Source of the DNA: an uncultured Alistipes sp.
GTDB taxonomy: Bacteria; Bacteroidota; Bacteroidia; Bacteroidales; Rikenellaceae
Assembly: GCA_944326035.1 (NCBI GenBank)
Contig: CALVCS010000003.1
Span: 248,001-312,000, forward strand
Direction of reading: 5' to 3'
DNA length: 64,000 bases
The notes beneath the pieces were generated by a model. The model saw only the letters and a program-made list of their open reading frames with translations. It was not told where the DNA came from and ran no database searches. The translations under genes were made by a program, and so were the position numbers. Each line of letters starts with the position of its first letter. Within the stretch, counting starts at the first letter, position 1. Of this stretch, positions 55,808-64,000 are shown piece by piece.

Positions 55808-56548
55808 ATGACGAAAAGTGACATACAATTGATTCGGTCGTTGGCCGATAAGAAGGGACGTGCAGAGGCTGGACTGTTTTTGGCCGAGGGGGAGAAGTTG
55901 GTGGAAGAGATGTTGGCTTCGGCGTTGGAGGTCGAACGGGTGCTGGCGGTCGGCGAGGCGGCGGAACGGTTTTCCGGCGAGGCGATCACGGCACAGCAGA
56001 TGGCCCGCATTTCGGCCCTGAAAACGCCGACCGAGGTGGTGGCTTTGGTGCGGATTCCCCGGCATGAGTTATCGGTGGAACGACTGGGCGACCGATTGTC
56101 TTTGATGTTGGACGGGGTGCAGGATCCCGGCAATATGGGGACGATTCTGCGGTTGGCCGATTGGTTCGGGATTCGGGAGGTGATTTGTTCGCCCCAGTCG
56201 GCGGATTGCTTTAATCCGAAGGTGGTGCAGGCGACCATGGGGGCGATTGCCCGGGTGCGGGTACACTATCAACCATTGGTTCCGCTGCTGAAAACAGTGA
56301 CGGCGAAGGGAATTCCGGTTTATGGAACGTTCTTGGATGGACGAAATATTTATGAGGCTCGATGCTCGGCTCGGGGCGTGATCGTGATGGGGAATGAGGG
56401 GCGTGGCATCTCGGAAGAGGTGGCTCGTTGTGTGACGGATCGGCTGTACATTCCGCCGTATCCGGCCGGCAAACCCTCTTCTGAATCGCTCAATGTGGCG
56501 GTGGCGACGGCGATTGTGTGCGCCGAGTTCCGGCGTCCGGGACGTTGA
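55808..56548 (+). CDS. TrmH/SpoU family RNA 2'-O-methyltransferase
   Basis: A 246-residue SPOUT enzyme. Residues 1-95 are the L30e-like substrate-binding domain; the SPOUT part has NMGTILRLADWFG, VMGNEGRGIS and YIPPYPAGKPSSESLNVAVATAI, the three motifs that form the trefoil knot and SAM site. The family methylates ribose in rRNA or tRNA; the target here is unknown. It is divergent from carA. Confidence 0.93.
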   Translation: MTKSDIQLIRSLADKKGRAEAGLFLAEGEKLVEEMLASALEVERVLAVGEAAERFSGEAITAQQMARISALKTPTEVVALVRIPRHELSVERLGDRLSLMLDGVQDPGNMGTILRLADWFGIREVICSPQSADCFNPKVVQATMGAIARVRVHYQPLVPLLKTVTAKGIPVYGTFLDGRNIYEARCSARGVIVMGNEGRGISEEVARCVTDRLYIPPYPAGKPSSESLNVAVATAIVCAEFRRPGR

Positions 56549-56901
56549 CTCTGTTCAGGGCCCACTAAAAGTTGCCCCCGGGATCGAGCGCTTGATAGAA
56601 ACTCAAGGGACGGAAAGTGTGCGTTGGATCTGGAACAAGGGGCCGTATCTGGAGCAGAGGGCCGAGTTGGAGTAAGGAACCGGATCTGGAGCAGAAGACC
56701 GGGCCGGAGTAGAGACCGGGCCGGAGTAGAGGTCGGGTTGGTGTGGGGGGTCGGAGCTGAAAGCCGGGTTGGGGTAGGCGGCCGGGTCGTTGCGATGTTT
56801 GTCTGTCGGAGATGTACACGGGTCCGAACCGGGGGAAAAATTCAGAAATAGGGAAGAAAGCCTCTTTTTTTGACAGGGGCATCCATAAAAAAGCTATGCA
56901 T
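56549..56901. other. Gene-free stretch with tandem repeats
   Basis: Between the methyltransferase gene and the infC terminator. It holds a perfect 17-bp tandem pair, AGACCGGGCCGGAGTAG at 56696-56712 and 56713-56729, inside a longer degenerate run of GGxCGGAGTxG and GGAGCAGA words (about 56630-56790). No gene is supported; rpmI and rplT, expected beside infC, are not here. Confidence 0.6.
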
Positions 56902-56937
56902 AAAAAAAGAGTCTCGCGTTCGAGACTCTTTTTTTAT
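56902..56937. terminator. Bidirectional terminator between convergent units
   Basis: Stem AGAGTCTCG / CGAGACTCT (56909-56917, 56922-56930) with seven A before and seven T after, so it serves both infC (minus) and the plus-strand methyltransferase gene. Confidence 0.92.
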
Positions 56938-56970
56938 CGGTTATCCGAAGGATGGTTCTCCTTCCGTGCG

Positions 56971-57543
56971 TTACTTTTTCGATTTAGGAGCCAGCATCAT
57001 AATCATGCGCTTGCCTTCGAGTTTCGGCATCTGTTCCACTTTGCCCCACTCTTCCAGATCGGTGGCAAAGCGCAGCAAGAGGATCTCTCCCTGATCTTTG
57101 AACACGATCTGACGACCGCGGAAAAAGACGTACGACTTGACTTTCGCCCCTTCCTTGAGGAAGTTTTCGGCGTGTTTGAGTTTAAAGTTGTAGTCGTGGT
57201 CGTCGGTATTCGGTCCGAAACGGATCTCTTTGACCACCACTTTGGCTTGTTTGGCCTTAATCTCTTTGGCCTTTTTTTTCTGTTGATACAGAAATTTCTG
57301 GTAGTCAACGATCCGGCAAACGGGAGGTTCGGCGTTGGGGGAGATTTCCACCAGGTCGAGGCCCATTTCGTCAGCCATTTTCAGCGCCTCACGCAACGAC
57401 ACCACCATCGATGCTTCGATATTGTCACCCACCAAACGAACCTGTTGGGCGGTAATTTTATCGTTGATCTTGTGTGCAGCCTCTTTTTCGGGCATTCTGC
57501 CCCGAACACCGGGCCGCGGACTGGGTCTTTTTGGAATAGCTAT
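56971..57543 (-). CDS. infC: Translation initiation factor IF-3, probable AUA start
   Basis: IF-3 keeps 30S subunits free and checks the start codon. The body from [17 protein letters not shown] through [15 protein letters not shown] and [22 protein letters not shown] is standard. The first ATG is 57495, but a frame with no stop extends to an ATA at 57543 that lies 8 bases after a perfect AGGAGG (57552-57557); an ATT at 57537 is also in frame. The ATA form adds [17 protein letters not shown]-3 genes commonly use rare start codons as a feedback device. I take the ATA start; the ATG start gives a 174-residue protein of ordinary length. Confidence 0.9.
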   Translation of the reverse strand: MAIPKRPSPRPGVRGRMPEKEAAHKINDKITAQQVRLVGDNIEASMVVSLREALKMADEMGLDLVEISPNAEPPVCRIVDYQKFLYQQKKKAKEIKAKQAKVVVKEIRFGPNTDDHDYNFKLKHAENFLKEGAKVKSYVFFRGRQIVFKDQGEILLLRFATDLEEWGKVEQMPKLEGKRMIMMLAPKSKK

Positions 57544-57639
57544 AGTTTTGTCCTCCTAAATTGGTTATGTTCTTTACTACGTTGACGGGAGTCGTGCCCT
57601 GCAAAAATCGTTCCTTTCAGAGAACGCCCCCGTCTTCGG

Positions 57640-59583
57640 TTATTGTTTGATCTTTTCGATCTCTTTGTCGACGCTTTCGCGTACCAGCGCGGCAAACGCT
57701 TCGAGGGTCATCGAGCCCTTATCGCCTTCGCCCTGCACACGTAACGAAACCTGATTGTTTTCCTGTTCCTTTTCGCCGACGATCAGCAGGAAGGGGATTC
57801 GTTTCAGTTCGTTATCGCGTATCTTACGACCGATCTTTTCGTTACGGTCATCGACTTGTGCGCGAATATCGGAATTATTTAAATAATTTGAAACTTTTTC
57901 TGCGTAATCGTTGAATTTTTCGCTAATCGGCAATACGACAACCTGTTCGGGAGCCAGCCACAGCGGGAATTTTCCGCCGGTATGTTCCAGCAGCAGGGCG
58001 ACGAAACGTTCCATCGATCCGAACGGAGCCCGGTGGATCATGATCGGGCGATGCAGTTGGTCGTCGGCGCCTTTGTAGGTCAGGTCGAACCGTTCCGGCA
58101 GGTTGTAGTCCACCTGGATGGTCCCCAGCTGCCATTTACGGCCCAGGGCATCGCGGACCATGAAGTCGAGTTTCGGTCCATAGAAGGCGGCTTCACCCAA
58201 TTCCACCACGGTGTTGAGGCCTTTTTCGGCGGCCGATTCGATGATGGCCCGTTCGGCTTTTTCCCAGTTTTCGTCGGTACCGATGTATTTTTCCTTGTGT
58301 TCGGGGTCACGCAGCGAAATCTGTGCCGTATAGTCGTTGAACTTCAGGGTCTTGAAAATGTACAGCACGATATCGATTACCTTGTTGAACTCGTCCTTGA
58401 GCTGGTCGGGACGGCAGAAGATGTGGGCATCGTCCTGGGTAAATCCCCGCACACGGGTCAATCCGTGCAATTCACCGCTCTGTTCGTAACGATACACGGT
58501 CCCGAATTCGGCCAGACGCAGCGGCAGATCCCGGTAGGAACGCGGTTTGAAGCGGTAGATTTCGCAGTGGTGCGGGCAGTTCATCGGTTTGAGCAGGAAC
58601 TCTTCGCTGTCGTCCGGGGTATGGATCGGCTGGAAGGAGTCTTTGCCGTATTTGGCATAGTGTCCCGAGGTGACGTACAGGTCTTTCATCCCGATATGAG
58701 GGGTGATGACCGGCAGGTAGCCGTACTGTTTCTGCACATTGCGCAGGAAGTGTTCCAGGCGTTCCCGCAGGGCGGCCCCTTTGGGCAGCCACAGCGGCAG
58801 CCCGGCTCCCACGCGCGGCGAGAAGGCAAACAGTTCCAGTTCCCGGCCCAATTTACGGTGGTCGCGTTTCTTTGCCTCTTCGATCATGGCCAGATATTCG
58901 TCCAGCATCGATTTCTTGGGGAAGGTGATCCCGTAGATACGGGTCAGCATTTTGTTCTTTTCATCCCCGCGCCAATAGGCCCCGGCGATCGACGTCAGTT
59001 TGATGGCCTTGATCGGGCCCATGTTGGGCAGGTGGGGTCCCCGACACAAATCGGTGAAGTTCCCGTTGGTATAGAAGCTGATGGTACCGTCTTCGAGCCC
59101 TTCGATCAATTCCACTTTGTATTCATCGCCTTTTTTAGTATAGGTATCCAGGGCTTCGGCCTTGGATACTTCGCGACGAACGATCGGTTCTTTGGTCCGG
59201 GCCAACTCTTCCATCTTCTTTTCGATACGGGGCAGGTCGGCTTCGGTGATGGGCACCGGAGAGTCCACGTCGTAGTAGAATCCGTTTTCGATGCTGGGAC
59301 CGATCCCGAACTTGATGCCCGGGTAGAGTGCTTCGAGCGCTTCGGCCAGCAGGTGGGACGACGAGTGCCAGAAAGCGTGTTTACCTTCGGGGTCTTCCCA
59401 CTTGTAGAGTTTAAACTGAGCATCCGTTTCGATCGGGCGGTTCAGATCGGTGGTCTGACCGTTGACCGAGGCCGCCAAAACCTCCTGTGCTAAACGGGGG
59501 CTGATGCTTTCGGCGATCTGCATCGGAGTGGTTCCCTTGGCGTACTCACGAACGCCGCCGTCAGGGAAAGTAATTTTAATCAT
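57640..59583 (-). CDS. thrS: Threonyl-tRNA synthetase
   Basis: A 647-residue class II synthetase with, in order, the TGS domain (1-62), the editing domain ([23 protein letters not shown]), the catalytic domain with zinc-binding [33 protein letters not shown] and [13 protein letters not shown], and the anticodon-binding domain. It precedes infC by about 100 bases. A short inverted repeat, GGTACA / TGTACC (59600-59619), lies just upstream of the start and might be regulatory. Confidence 0.98.
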   Translation of the reverse strand: MIKITFPDGGVREYAKGTTPMQIAESISPRLAQEVLAASVNGQTTDLNRPIETDAQFKLYKWEDPEGKHAFWHSSSHLLAEALEALYPGIKFGIGPSIENGFYYDVDSPVPITEADLPRIEKKMEELARTKEPIVRREVSKAEALDTYTKKGDEYKVELIEGLEDGTISFYTNGNFTDLCRGPHLPNMGPIKAIKLTSIAGAYWRGDEKNKMLTRIYGITFPKKSMLDEYLAMIEEAKKRDHRKLGRELELFAFSPRVGAGLPLWLPKGAALRERLEHFLRNVQKQYGYLPVITPHIGMKDLYVTSGHYAKYGKDSFQPIHTPDDSEEFLLKPMNCPHHCEIYRFKPRSYRDLPLRLAEFGTVYRYEQSGELHGLTRVRGFTQDDAHIFCRPDQLKDEFNKVIDIVLYIFKTLKFNDYTAQISLRDPEHKEKYIGTDENWEKAERAIIESAAEKGLNTVVELGEAAFYGPKLDFMVRDALGRKWQLGTIQVDYNLPERFDLTYKGADDQLHRPIMIHRAPFGSMERFVALLLEHTGGKFPLWLAPEQVVVLPISEKFNDYAEKVSNYLNNSDIRAQVDDRNEKIGRKIRDNELKRIPFLLIVGEKEQENNQVSLRVQGEGDKGSMTLEAFAALVRESVDKEIEKIKQ

Positions 59584-59691
59584 GATGATCTTATATTATG
59601 GTACAATACAAACTGTACCCTGGTTATGCGCGCTAAATGTACAAAAAATGTAACTCGGTTGTATGGTTTGGCGGAATTTCTCGGGTGAAAA

Positions 59692-60786
59692 TCAATCTTG
59701 CGGGGTGTCGTCCGGCAGATCGGCGACCGAAACGTCGGCTCCGGTTTCGCGTTTGAACTTCTGCAAGGGGTTGGCGGAGATGCGGGCATACACTTTCCGG
59801 CTGCGCCAGATGTCCATGGCCATATAGATGGCCTGGCGCATCGAGGTCGGGTCGGCATGGTCGGTGCCGGCGATGTCGAAGCCCACGCCATGAGCCGGGC
59901 TGGTCCGCACGGCATCCAGGCCGGCGGTGAAATTCACCCCATCGTTCGACAGGGCCTTGAAGGGAGCCAGTCCTTGGTCGTGATACATGGCCAGGACCGC
60001 ATCGTATTTGAGGTAGCTGGCCGAGGCGAAGAATCCATCGGCGGCAAACGGTCCGAAGGCCAGGATGTGTTCCTGTTGAGCGGTTTGGATGGCCGGGCGG
60101 ATGACGGTTTGTTCCTGATCGCCCATCAGGCCTCCGTCTCCGTTGTGGGGATTGAGGGACAGGACGGCGATACGGGGTTCGTGGATGGAGAAATCGCGGA
60201 TCAGGCTTTCGCGCAGCCGTTTCAAGGCGGCGAGGATGCGTTCCTGGGTGATTTGGGCGGTGACTTCGGAGAGGGGGATATGGATCGTAACCAGTCCGAC
60301 TTTCAACCGTTCGCTACACATGAGCATCAGGGGATCGCCGTCGAAGTTGGCGGCCAAAAACTCGGTATGGCCCGTAAATCCGAACCCGGCTCGTTGTACG
60401 CTCTCCTTGTTGATGGGGGCCGTGACCATCACATCGATGTATCCGGCTTTCAGATCGGCCGTAGCGGCTTGCAGAGCTTCGATGGCCCAGGTGCCGGCTT
60501 CGGCGCTGAGGACGCCGGGTTCTACCTTGAGGTCGCCGGAGCAGCAATCCACGATATTGATGCGTTTCGGTTGTGCTTCAGAGGCTCGGGCGATCACCGT
60601 ATAGTTGAAGTTTTCCACCTCGTGGAGGGTCTTCCGATAGAAGGCAGCGGCTTTCGGAGATCCGTAGATCACCGGGATACAGAACTCTCCCATGCGAGGG
60701 TCGGCGAGGGCTTTGATAATCACTTCCCATCCGATGCCGTTCGGATCACCTTGGGTAATTCCTACTTTTATTTTGATATCGCTCAT
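59692..60786 (-). CDS. pdxA: 4-hydroxythreonine-4-phosphate dehydrogenase
   Basis: A 364-residue PdxA for pyridoxal phosphate synthesis by the DXP-dependent route. GITQGDPNGIGWEVI, the metal and substrate motif FTGHTEFLA, MYHDQGLAPFKAL and SPAHGVGFDIAG are present. No other pdx gene is in the window. Confidence 0.96.
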   Translation of the reverse strand: MSDIKIKVGITQGDPNGIGWEVIIKALADPRMGEFCIPVIYGSPKAAAFYRKTLHEVENFNYTVIARASEAQPKRINIVDCCSGDLKVEPGVLSAEAGTWAIEALQAATADLKAGYIDVMVTAPINKESVQRAGFGFTGHTEFLAANFDGDPLMLMCSERLKVGLVTIHIPLSEVTAQITQERILAALKRLRESLIRDFSIHEPRIAVLSLNPHNGDGGLMGDQEQTVIRPAIQTAQQEHILAFGPFAADGFFASASYLKYDAVLAMYHDQGLAPFKALSNDGVNFTAGLDAVRTSPAHGVGFDIAGTDHADPTSMRQAIYMAMDIWRSRKVYARISANPLQKFKRETGADVSVADLPDDTPQD

Positions 60787-60807
60787 TGTTTATCGCATTA
60801 TGAAATA

Positions 60808-60815
60808 CAAAGATA
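60808..60815 (-). promoter_or_regulatory. Candidate -7 box for pdxA
   Basis: TATCTTTG on the minus strand is an exact TAnnTTTG match, 21 bases before the pdxA ATG. No -33 TTG is clear. Confidence 0.5.
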
Positions 60816-61274
60816 GTGAAAACTATTCGAGAATGGTATAAGCGGCGGGTTTTATTTCCGAGTAGGAGGAGTTGCAGACAGGGGCCCGGGTGCAGTAACT
60901 TTTTTGCGGGAGGTCCGTTTTACCTGTAAAAAGAAAGCGCATAGATCCGCGAAAAGAGGCGGCGAATGTCTCGAGATTATTCGTATTTTTGTCCAACAGC
61001 AGCGAGCGGAGACTTTCGGGACCCAACGGCAACGGACCGAGGCCGATAGCCAACTTGTGGATCGAGTCTGTGGTCGGTATAGGTTCATGACCGAGCCTGG
61101 AGACGGGCATGAACAACGGACCGCGGTTTCGGAGCCCATGGCAACGGGTTGAGGCAGACCCTTTAGCGGACGCCCGATCGGTTCCGGAGGTCAAGTTCCG
61201 GAGGTCAAGTTCCGGCGGGACACACGAGGAGAGATCAAAGAACATACTTCATAACGGAATGTACTAAATAGAAG
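60816..61274. other. Gene-free stretch with a short tandem repeat
   Basis: No gene is supported between pdxA and the GIN-domain genes. TTCCGGAGGTCAAG occurs twice in tandem (61182-61195 and 61196-61209) with a third partial copy. A TATTTTTG box at 60984-60991 could start a long leader for the downstream genes, but this is weak. Confidence 0.5.
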
Positions 61275-62099
61275 ATGGCTATGAAAAGAGGCATTGTAAC
61301 CTTGATCTTTCTGCTGAGTGTGACCTGGCTGTCGGCTCAGGTTCAGATGGTGCGATTGACCCGTTTCGAGGGGTGTAATCTGAAGGGAATCATCGTGGAT
61401 CGTCCTTTCGAAGTGGAAGTGTATCAGAGCGACCAGACCCGAGCAGAGGTGGAAATTCCGGTTTCGCTGGAGAAGTATCTCGTCTTTGATTTGAAGAACG
61501 ATAGTGTCTTGCATCTGGGGTTTGAGGGGAAGATGCGTGAAGCGTGGGAACCCTACCTGAAAGCCCGGATCTATGTGAAAGAGTTGAGTCTTCTTCGAGG
61601 CAGCGGAGCCGCTCAAATCGCTTGCGTGACGCCGATACAGACGTCCACTCTCCAGCTTGACTTGCTGGGGGCTGTGCGACTGCAGACGGCGGCCGTTACG
61701 GTGTCCGAGCACCTTTCGATCGTTTGTTCGGGGGCCAGCCACTTGAGAGGAGACCTTGAGACGAAGACCTTATCCGTCGTTCTAAAAGGGGCTTCTGGGG
61801 TGAATCTGGACGTGAAGGCCGAGCAATCGACCTGGAAGTTGTCGGCCGCTTCGCATGCGACGCTGCAGGGTGTGCTTCAGTCGGCTTCGCTGACCGCCCA
61901 ATCGGCCAGCTCGATCGAGGCGGATCAATGTACCTTCGGGAACGTGAAAGCCTCTGCTTCGGCGGCCTCGACGATTCAGTTGGGCGAGACGGACCAATTG
62001 TCGGCCAAGGCTGTAGGAGCCTCCCATATTTACTATGACGGGGAACCTCAGGTAGATGGATGGCAGGCCTACGGATTTTCCTGGATTGTGCGTCGCTGA
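61275..62099 (+). CDS. Exported GIN-domain (DUF2807) protein, copy 1
   Basis: A 274-residue protein with a signal peptide (about 1-21, ending WLSAQ). The right-handed beta-helix-like GIN domain repeats short strands with Ser/Ala/Gly turns (LLRGSGAAQIAC, IVCSGASHLRG, LKGASGVNLDV, SAQSASSIEA). DUF2807 proteins are frequent in Bacteroidota envelopes and have no proven function. ATG 61281 is an alternative start. It is a tandem paralogue of the next gene. Confidence 0.85.
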   Translation: MAMKRGIVTLIFLLSVTWLSAQVQMVRLTRFEGCNLKGIIVDRPFEVEVYQSDQTRAEVEIPVSLEKYLVFDLKNDSVLHLGFEGKMREAWEPYLKARIYVKELSLLRGSGAAQIACVTPIQTSTLQLDLLGAVRLQTAAVTVSEHLSIVCSGASHLRGDLETKTLSVVLKGASGVNLDVKAEQSTWKLSAASHATLQGVLQSASLTAQSASSIEADQCTFGNVKASASAASTIQLGETDQLSAKAVGASHIYYDGEPQVDGWQAYGFSWIVRR

Positions 62100-62139
62100 G
62101 GCCGGTGTTGCCAAAGAAATGAATACCAATTATAAGGCT

Positions 62140-62955
62140 ATGAAAAAATTATTTGTTCTATTGTGTTTGATCCTGTCGGGGCAACTGTTGACTGCGCAGG
62201 AAAAAATGGTTCGTCTGACCCGTTTTGAAGGGACGGACATTACGGGTGTGATTGCCTCCAGTGCTTTTAAGGTAGAGCTCTATCAGGGAGAAGAAACCCG
62301 GGCCGAAGTGGAAATTCCGGCGGAGTTGGAAAATAAACTCGAATTTAATCTGGCCGCTGATGGTTCGGTCAATTTGGGCCTGAAGGGGCTGTCGTTGAAA
62401 AAAAATCAGCAGCTCTCCGCCAAGATATATCTCAAAACGCTGAAAGCGATTCGGGGCAGTGGGGCCAGTCAGATCACGCTGGCTACGCCGGTAGAAGCAG
62501 ATGCGTTGGTGATTGAACTGAGCGGCTCTTCCTTGCTGCAGGGGGAAGCGATTACGGTTCGGAATCAGACCGTGGTTGATTGCTCGGGATCCAGCAAATG
62601 GAATGGGTCGATCGAAACCCGGTTGTTGCGTGCGACGTTGGGGGGTGCTTCCAAAGCCGTATTGACGTTGCAGGCCAATGAAACCGTATGGGAACTTTCG
62701 GGCGCTTCGGACGCTACGTTGAGTGGGAGCGTGCCAACCGCCAACCTGACCGCCAAATCGGCCAGTTCGATCGATGCCAAAGCTTGCACGATCGAGTCGG
62801 CGACGGTAACGGCCTCTTCGGCTTCGGGGATCATGCTCGGTCAACCCACCGAGTTGTCGGCGACGGCCAGTAGCGCATCGAAAATTCGGTACACTGGGAC
62901 CCCGAAGATTGTCAAACTGGACACCTCCAGCGCTGCCACCATTCAGAAATATTAA
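62140..62955 (+). CDS. Exported GIN-domain (DUF2807) protein, copy 2
   Basis: A paralogue of the preceding gene: signal peptide MKKLFVLLCLILSGQLLTAQ, then the shared block KMVRLTRFEG and the repeats AIRGSGASQITLA, VVDCSGSSKWNG, LGGASKAVL and AKSASSIDAKA. I chose ATG 62140; an ATG at 62119 adds seven residues, and the frame runs further up into copy 1. The pair reads as an old tandem duplication. A strong terminator follows. Confidence 0.85.
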   Translation: MKKLFVLLCLILSGQLLTAQEKMVRLTRFEGTDITGVIASSAFKVELYQGEETRAEVEIPAELENKLEFNLAADGSVNLGLKGLSLKKNQQLSAKIYLKTLKAIRGSGASQITLATPVEADALVIELSGSSLLQGEAITVRNQTVVDCSGSSKWNGSIETRLLRATLGGASKAVLTLQANETVWELSGASDATLSGSVPTANLTAKSASSIDAKACTIESATVTASSASGIMLGQPTELSATASSASKIRYTGTPKIVKLDTSSAATIQKY

Positions 62956-62985
62956 TAACGGATCGGGAAAAATCCCACGATCCAT

Positions 62986-63019
62986 AAAAAAACAGCCTCT
63001 GTCAAGAGGCTGTTTTTTT
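62986..63019. terminator. Bidirectional intrinsic terminator
   Basis: Stem AACAGCCTCT / AGAGGCTGTT around a GTCA loop, with A and T runs on both sides. It ends the GIN-domain unit and could also end kdsA transcription on the minus strand. Confidence 0.92.
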
Positions 63020-63083
63020 ATGGACGCCGTGTGTGTAGGGCCGGGAGGTCCGTGGGCAGCCCGCTCCGTGTCGACTTCGATGA

Positions 63084-63128
63084 GCGGCTCGAACGACGGG
63101 TTGCTCGAAGATGGGCGGCTCGAACGAC
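63084..63128. repeat. Short direct repeat before kdsA
   Basis: GCGGCTCGAACGAC occurs at 63084-63097 and again at 63115-63128, within a degenerate run of CTCGAA/CTCGGA and GTTG words that fills the gap between the terminator and the kdsA stop. Confidence 0.7.
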
Positions 63129-63169
63129 AGTTGTCTCGGATAACAGTTGATTCGGACGACCGTTGGCGA

Positions 63170-64000
63170 TTAACGGGGGGTAAAGGTGTTGATCGTGCCC
63201 CGGATGGCGGTCAGTCGTTCGAGCAACTCTTCCAGACGGTTGAGCGGCAACATGTTGGCACCATCGCTCTTGGCGTTGGCCGGGTCGGGATGGGTTTCCA
63301 TAAAGAGACCGTCGACGCCGACCGCTACGGCGGCCCGGGCGATGGTTTCGATCATGGCCGGTTGTCCGCCCGTAACGCCGCTGGTCGTGTTGGGTTGCTG
63401 GAGCGAGTGGGTAACGTCCATCACCACTGGATAACCCAACTCTTGCATGGTGGGAATGCTCCGCATGTCCACGATCAGATCGTGATAACCGAACATCGTG
63501 CCTCGATCCGTGAGCATGATGTGGGGATTTCCGGCGTCGTAGACCTTCCCGGCGGCAAAAGCCATCGCTTCGGGGGCCATGAATTGTCCCTTCTTGATGT
63601 TAACCGGTTTACCGGTGCGGGCGGCGGCGACCAACAAGTCGGTTTGCCGACACAGAAAGGCCGGAATTTGCAGAACATCCACATATTCGGCGGCCATGGC
63701 CGCCTCTTCGGCGCTATGAATGTCGGTGACGACCGGAACGTGGAAACGTTCCCGAATTTTGGCCAACAATTCCAGGGCCGCCCGATCGCCGATGCCGGTA
63801 AAGGAGTCCAAGCGCGAACGGTTGGCTTTACGGTACGACGCTTTGAAAATGTAAGGGATCTCCAGTCGGTCCGTGATGCGGCAAGCCGTTTCGGCTACCT
63901 CCATCAGAACGGTTTCATTTTCGACGACACAGGGACCGGCCATCAGAAAAAATTGGCCGCTGTCGGTGTGTTTCAGGTAGGGAATAGCTTCGAGTGTCAT
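63170..64000 (-). CDS. kdsA: 3-deoxy-8-phosphooctulonate synthase (KDO 8-P synthase)
   Basis: A 276-residue enzyme joining PEP and arabinose 5-phosphate for lipopolysaccharide inner core. The start, FFLMAGPCVVENE, the segment FKASYRKANRSRLDSFTGIGD, VTDIHSAEEA, QIPAFLCRQTDLL and MDVTHSLQQPN are standard KdsA. Its ATG occupies the last three bases of the window, so the promoter lies outside. Confidence 0.97.
   Translation of the reverse strand: MTLEAIPYLKHTDSGQFFLMAGPCVVENETVLMEVAETACRITDRLEIPYIFKASYRKANRSRLDSFTGIGDRAALELLAKIRERFHVPVVTDIHSAEEAAMAAEYVDVLQIPAFLCRQTDLLVAAARTGKPVNIKKGQFMAPEAMAFAAGKVYDAGNPHIMLTDRGTMFGYHDLIVDMRSIPTMQELGYPVVMDVTHSLQQPNTTSGVTGGQPAMIETIARAAVAVGVDGLFMETHPDPANAKSDGANMLPLNRLEELLERLTAIRGTINTFTPR

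Noticed and set aside
59600..59619. Inverted repeat GGTACA / TGTACC upstream of thrS as a T-box or thrS operator
   Set aside because: The stem is only 6 bp, with no T-box motif and no terminator; too little to call a riboregulator.

Overview
The window is from a Gram-negative member of the Bacteroidota, most likely a Bacteroidales-type bacterium of moderately high G+C. The support is: many genes are preceded by the Bacteroidota -7 box TAnnTTTG; there are TamB, ExbB/ExbD/TonB and KdsA envelope genes; the his operon has the order G-D-C-B-H-A-F-IE with fused hisB and hisIE; and DUF1573, DUF2807/GIN, PEGA and DUF4280 PAAR-like proteins are present. I see no rRNA, tRNA, CRISPR array, integrase or insertion sequence.

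Layout. 1-14 kb: end of infB, tsaD divergent from a large tamB-like gene, an exbB-exbD-tonB cluster with a small DUF1573 protein, a MATE transporter and meaB. 14.4-40.6 kb: a type VI secretion system (T6SS) of the Bacteroidota type. Its left plus-strand arm is tssH(clpV)-tssB-tssC, four Hcp-family genes, a very long vgrG, an unknown beta-repeat protein and a DUF4280 PAAR-like tip. A central minus-strand pair encodes a PEGA-domain exported protein and a divergent ribosome-recycling-factor-like protein. The right plus-strand arm is E1-like gene-tssG-tssK-tssE-tssF, then ubiquitin-like gene-E2-like gene, then three exported or membrane proteins. 41-50.4 kb: a minus-strand block of mtaD-like gene, rpiB and the complete histidine operon, with a visible leader peptide and attenuator. 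50.5-64 kb: a phosphopantetheinyl transferase, carAB, an RNA methyltransferase, infC-thrS, pdxA, two tandem GIN-domain proteins and kdsA.

The most unusual part is that the T6SS cluster carries what looks like a complete ubiquitin-type conjugation pathway. It has a ThiF/E1-like adenylating enzyme with a C-terminal extension that may be a ubiquitin-fold domain, a small beta-grasp protein ending in glycine, an E2 with an HPN motif and a catalytic-type cysteine, and a polytopic membrane protein with a RING-H2-like zinc cluster on the predicted cytoplasmic side and an FHA-like C-terminus. The E1 gene overlaps tssG by four bases and the Ubl and E2 genes are in a tight operon with the putative membrane-complex genes. 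The conjugation enzymes are therefore probably made with, and act on or through, the secretion apparatus. The RRF-like protein in the same locus keeps the RRF layout but not its conserved arginines. No tssJ, tssL, tssM or tssA is recognisable; the three exported or membrane proteins at 36.2-40.6 kb probably supply the membrane complex, as TssN-R do in described Bacteroidota systems.

Several gene-free stretches at the 3' ends of operons consist of degenerate short repeats with strong strand asymmetry. All functional calls are by reading the translated sequence against remembered family motifs; no search was run.
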